Of a DNA stretch of 64,000 nucleotides, positions 62,001 through 64,000 are shown piece after piece (position 1 is the stretch's first letter; every line of letters starts with the position of its first letter). The notes under the pieces were generated by a model. The model was not told the origin of the DNA. It saw only the letters and a program-made list of their open reading frames with translations, and searched no databases. The position numbers and the translations under genes were made by a program. This DNA comes from Harmothoe impar (lineage: Eukaryota > Annelida > Polychaeta > Phyllodocida > Polynoidae). Where the stretch lies: contig OX381709.1 of the NCBI GenBank assembly GCA_947462335.1, positions 34,304,186-34,368,185 of the forward strand, in the 5' to 3' direction.

Positions 62001-64000
62001 TTCTCGCCCAATCCGCCATGTACGCTGATATGTGCCTTTTTTCCTGTTTTTCTGACCCTTTTTTCTCGCCCAATTTGCCATTTACGCGGATATGCGCCTT
62101 TTTCCCTTCTTTTCTCTGACCCTTTTTTCTCGCCCGATCCACCATATACACAGATATGCGGCTTTTTTCCTCTCTTTCTCTGACCCTTTTTTATCACCAA
62201 TTCCGCCATGTACGCAGATATTCGCCTTTTTCTTTTCATTTCCTCTGACCCTTTTTTCTCGCCCAATCCGCCATGTAAGCGGACATGTGCCTTCAATCTT
62301 TTTTTTTCTCTGACCTATTTTTCTCACCCAATCCGCCATGTACGAGGATATGTGCCTTTTTCCTTTTTTTTCTCTGACCCTTTCTTCTCGCCCAATCCGC
62401 AATGTATGCGGATATGTGCGCTTTTCCACTCTTTGGCTTTAATTTTTTTTTTCTCTGACCCTTTTATCTTGCCCAATCCGCCTTGTACGGGGAAATATGC
62501 CTTTTTTCCTTTATTTCTCTGACCCTTTTTTCTCGCCCAATCGGCCATGCACGCGGACATGTGCCTTTAATCTTTTTTTTCTGACCCATTTTTCTCGCCC
62601 AATCCGCCAAGTATGCGGATATGTCCCTTTTTCCTTTTTTTCTCTGACCTTTTTTTCTTGTCCAATCCGCCATGTATGCGGATATGCGCCTTTTTTCCTT
62701 TTTTTCTCTGACCCTTTTTTTGCCCAATCAGCAATGTACGCGGACATGTGCCTTTCTTCTGTTTTTTTCTTTGACCCTTTTTTCCTGCTAAATCCGCTAT
62801 GTACTCGGATATGCGCCTTTCCTCTTTTTTTCTCTGACCATTTTTTCTCGCCCAATCCGCCAAGTATGCGGATATGCAACTTTTTCCTTTTTTCTCTGAC
62901 CCTTTTTTCTACACCAATTCCCCATGTACGTGGATATTCGCCTTTTTCTTTTTATTTCCTCTGACCCTTTTTTCTTGCCAAATCCGCCATGAATGAGAAC
63001 ATGTGCCTTTTTTCCTTTTTTTCTCTCACTCTTTTTTCTCACCCAATCCGCCATGTAAGCGGATAAGTGCCTTTTTTCCTTTATTTCTCTGACCGTTTTT
63101 TCTCGCCCAACCCTCCATGTACGCGGACATGTGCCTTTAATCTTTTTTTTTCTCTGACCCTTTTTTCTCACCCAATCCGCCATGTACGCAGACATGTGCC
63201 GTTTTTCTTTTTTTTCTCTGACCCTTTCTTCTCGTCCGATCAGCCATGTACGCGGATATGTGCCTTTTTTTCTCTCTTGGCTTTAATTTTTTTTCTCTGA
63301 CCCTTTTTTCTTGCCCAATCCGCCAAGTACACGGATATGTCCCTTTTTCCTTTTTTTTTTTTGACCTTTTTTTCTTGTCCAATCGGCCATGTATGCGGAC
63401 ATGCGCCTTTTTTCCTTTTTTTCTCTGACCCTTTTTTCTTGCCCAATCCGCCATGAATGAGAACATGTGCCTATTTTCCTTTTTTTCTCTCACTCTTTTT
63501 TCTCGCCCAATCCTCCATGTATGCGGACATGTGCCTTTAATCTTTTTTTTTCTCTGACCCTTTTTTCTTGCCCAATCCGCCATGTAAGCGGATATGCAAC
63601 TTTTTCCTTTTTTTTCTCTGACCCTTTTTTCTCGCCCAATCCACCATGTACGTGGATATGTGCCTTTTTCCTCTCTTTCTCTGACCCCTTTTTATCACCT
63701 ATTCCGCCATGTAAGTGGATATTCGCCTTTTTCTTTCTATTTCCTCTGGCCCTTTTATGTTCCCCAATCCGCCATATATAGGAACATAAGCCTTTTTTCC
63801 TTTTTAACTCCGACCCTTTTTTCTCGCCCAATCCGCCATGTACGCGGATATGTGCCTTTTTGCCTTTATTTCTCTGACCCTTTTTTCTCGCCCAACCCTC
63901 AATGTACGCAGACATGTGCCTTTAATCTTTTTTTTTCTCTGACCCTTTTTTCTCGCCCAATCCGCCATGTACGCGGACATGTGCCTTTAATCTTTTTTTT
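59079..64000 (+). repeat. ~5.2-kb nested higher-order block D, copy 2 (cut by window end)
   Basis: Same order as copy 1. The offset falls from 5,264 to 5,200 bp at about 61,235 because one 64-bp monomer (the CCAAGTACACGGATATGTCCC unit, present at 55,979 and 58,123) is missing from the first sub-block here. A private change is CTCCGGGCC at about 61,990, where copy 1 has CTCTGACCC. The block continues past the window edge. Confidence 0.9.

Larger units (their letters stand above)
40262..64000 (+). repeat. Right arm of ~64-bp satellite array
   Basis: The same satellite resumes after the unique island, in the same orientation, and runs off the window edge, so the array is longer than seen here. 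Roughly 370 units by length. This arm is richer in variants with GAATGAGAAC cores, CTTTAATC linkers and TTAAAATTTTT linkers, mainly beyond 53.8 kb. One monomer at 52,363-52,432 is inverted. No gene or RNA gene seen. Confidence 0.97.

Noticed and set aside
1..64000. CRISPR-like pattern: a conserved core of about 25 bp with variable T-rich spacers
   Set aside because: The spacers are all the same T-rich linker, not unrelated sequences. Whole 64-bp units are homologous, no cas genes are present, and the unique DNA looks eukaryotic.
1..64000. Centromeric satellite with CENP-B boxes
   Set aside because: I found nothing resembling the CENP-B box (TTCG and CGGGA flanking a GTTGGAA-type centre) in the consensus unit. 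Centromeric location can be neither shown nor excluded from sequence alone.
1..64000. tRNA, rRNA or snRNA genes
   Set aside because: No cloverleaf with a T-loop GTTCGA motif, no rRNA-like stretch and no snRNA element was seen; all but about 967 bp is accounted for by satellite monomers.
53815..64000. The two 5.2-kb copies as a simple assembly duplication
   Set aside because: Not accepted as the default because the copies have private changes (one missing monomer near 61,235 and CTCCGGGCC near 61,990). Read-level confirmation would still be decisive.

Overview
This window is almost entirely one tandem-repeat (satellite) array. The basic unit is about 64 bp (commonly 63-66). It is arranged head to tail in one orientation from base 1 to about 39,294 and again from about 40,262 to the end. 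Dividing length by unit size gives roughly 980 monomers. A typical unit reads, on the + strand, TGACCC, a T-run, CTCGCCCAAT, CCGCCATGTACGCGGATATG, TGCC, then a T-rich pyrimidine tract ending CTC. I find no convincing protein-coding gene, no RNA gene, no CRISPR array and no recognisable transposon gene. The many long open frames, mainly on the - strand (up to about 450 codons), follow from the repeat: the consensus has no stop trinucleotide on the - strand and exactly one (TGA) on the + strand, and a 64-bp unit rotates through all three frames.

Organism: a eukaryote, probably one that methylates CpG in its germline (vertebrate-like), but I cannot name it. Two signs support this. The most frequent monomer variants are transitions at the unit's four CpG sites (CTCGCCC to CTTGCCC or CTCACCC; CCGCC to CTGCC or CCACC; TACGCGG to TATGCGG, TACGTGG, TACACGG or TACGCAG). 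The only non-satellite sequence, about 967 bp at 39,295-40,261, is AT-rich and has about five CpGs.

Layout: (1) 1-1,084, irregular monomers. (2) 1,085-7,332, a 3,125-bp block present twice in tandem, with a shortened third copy at about 11,650-13,460. (3) 7,280-19,064, a mosaic of blocks that recur at 25.2-28.6 kb and elsewhere. (4) 19,905-32,900, a block of about 4 kb present twice, roughly 9 kb apart, with further nested copies between. (5) 33.0-39.29 kb, ending in a very regular alternating 704/1,089-bp pattern (a 1,793-bp dimer). (6) The unique island. (7) 40.26-43.1 kb irregular, then a block of about 4.3 kb twice in tandem (43.11-51.8 kb). (8) 51.8-53.8 kb irregular, holding one monomer in the opposite orientation (52,363-52,432). 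(9) 53.815-64 kb, a block of about 5.26 kb present twice, each containing a 2,149-bp block duplicated in tandem.

What the array might do: each consensus unit carries a CCAAT pentamer overlapping a 6-bp dyad (ATCCGC-N7-GCGGAT) and a YY1-like CCGCCAT core. It also carries a CTGAC branch-point-like motif and polypyrimidine tracts, and some variants carry GTAAGC donor-like or pyrimidine-AG acceptor-like sequences. These are motif matches seen by eye. Any role in binding, transcription or splicing is inference. Block boundaries below were read by eye and are usually good to within about one monomer.
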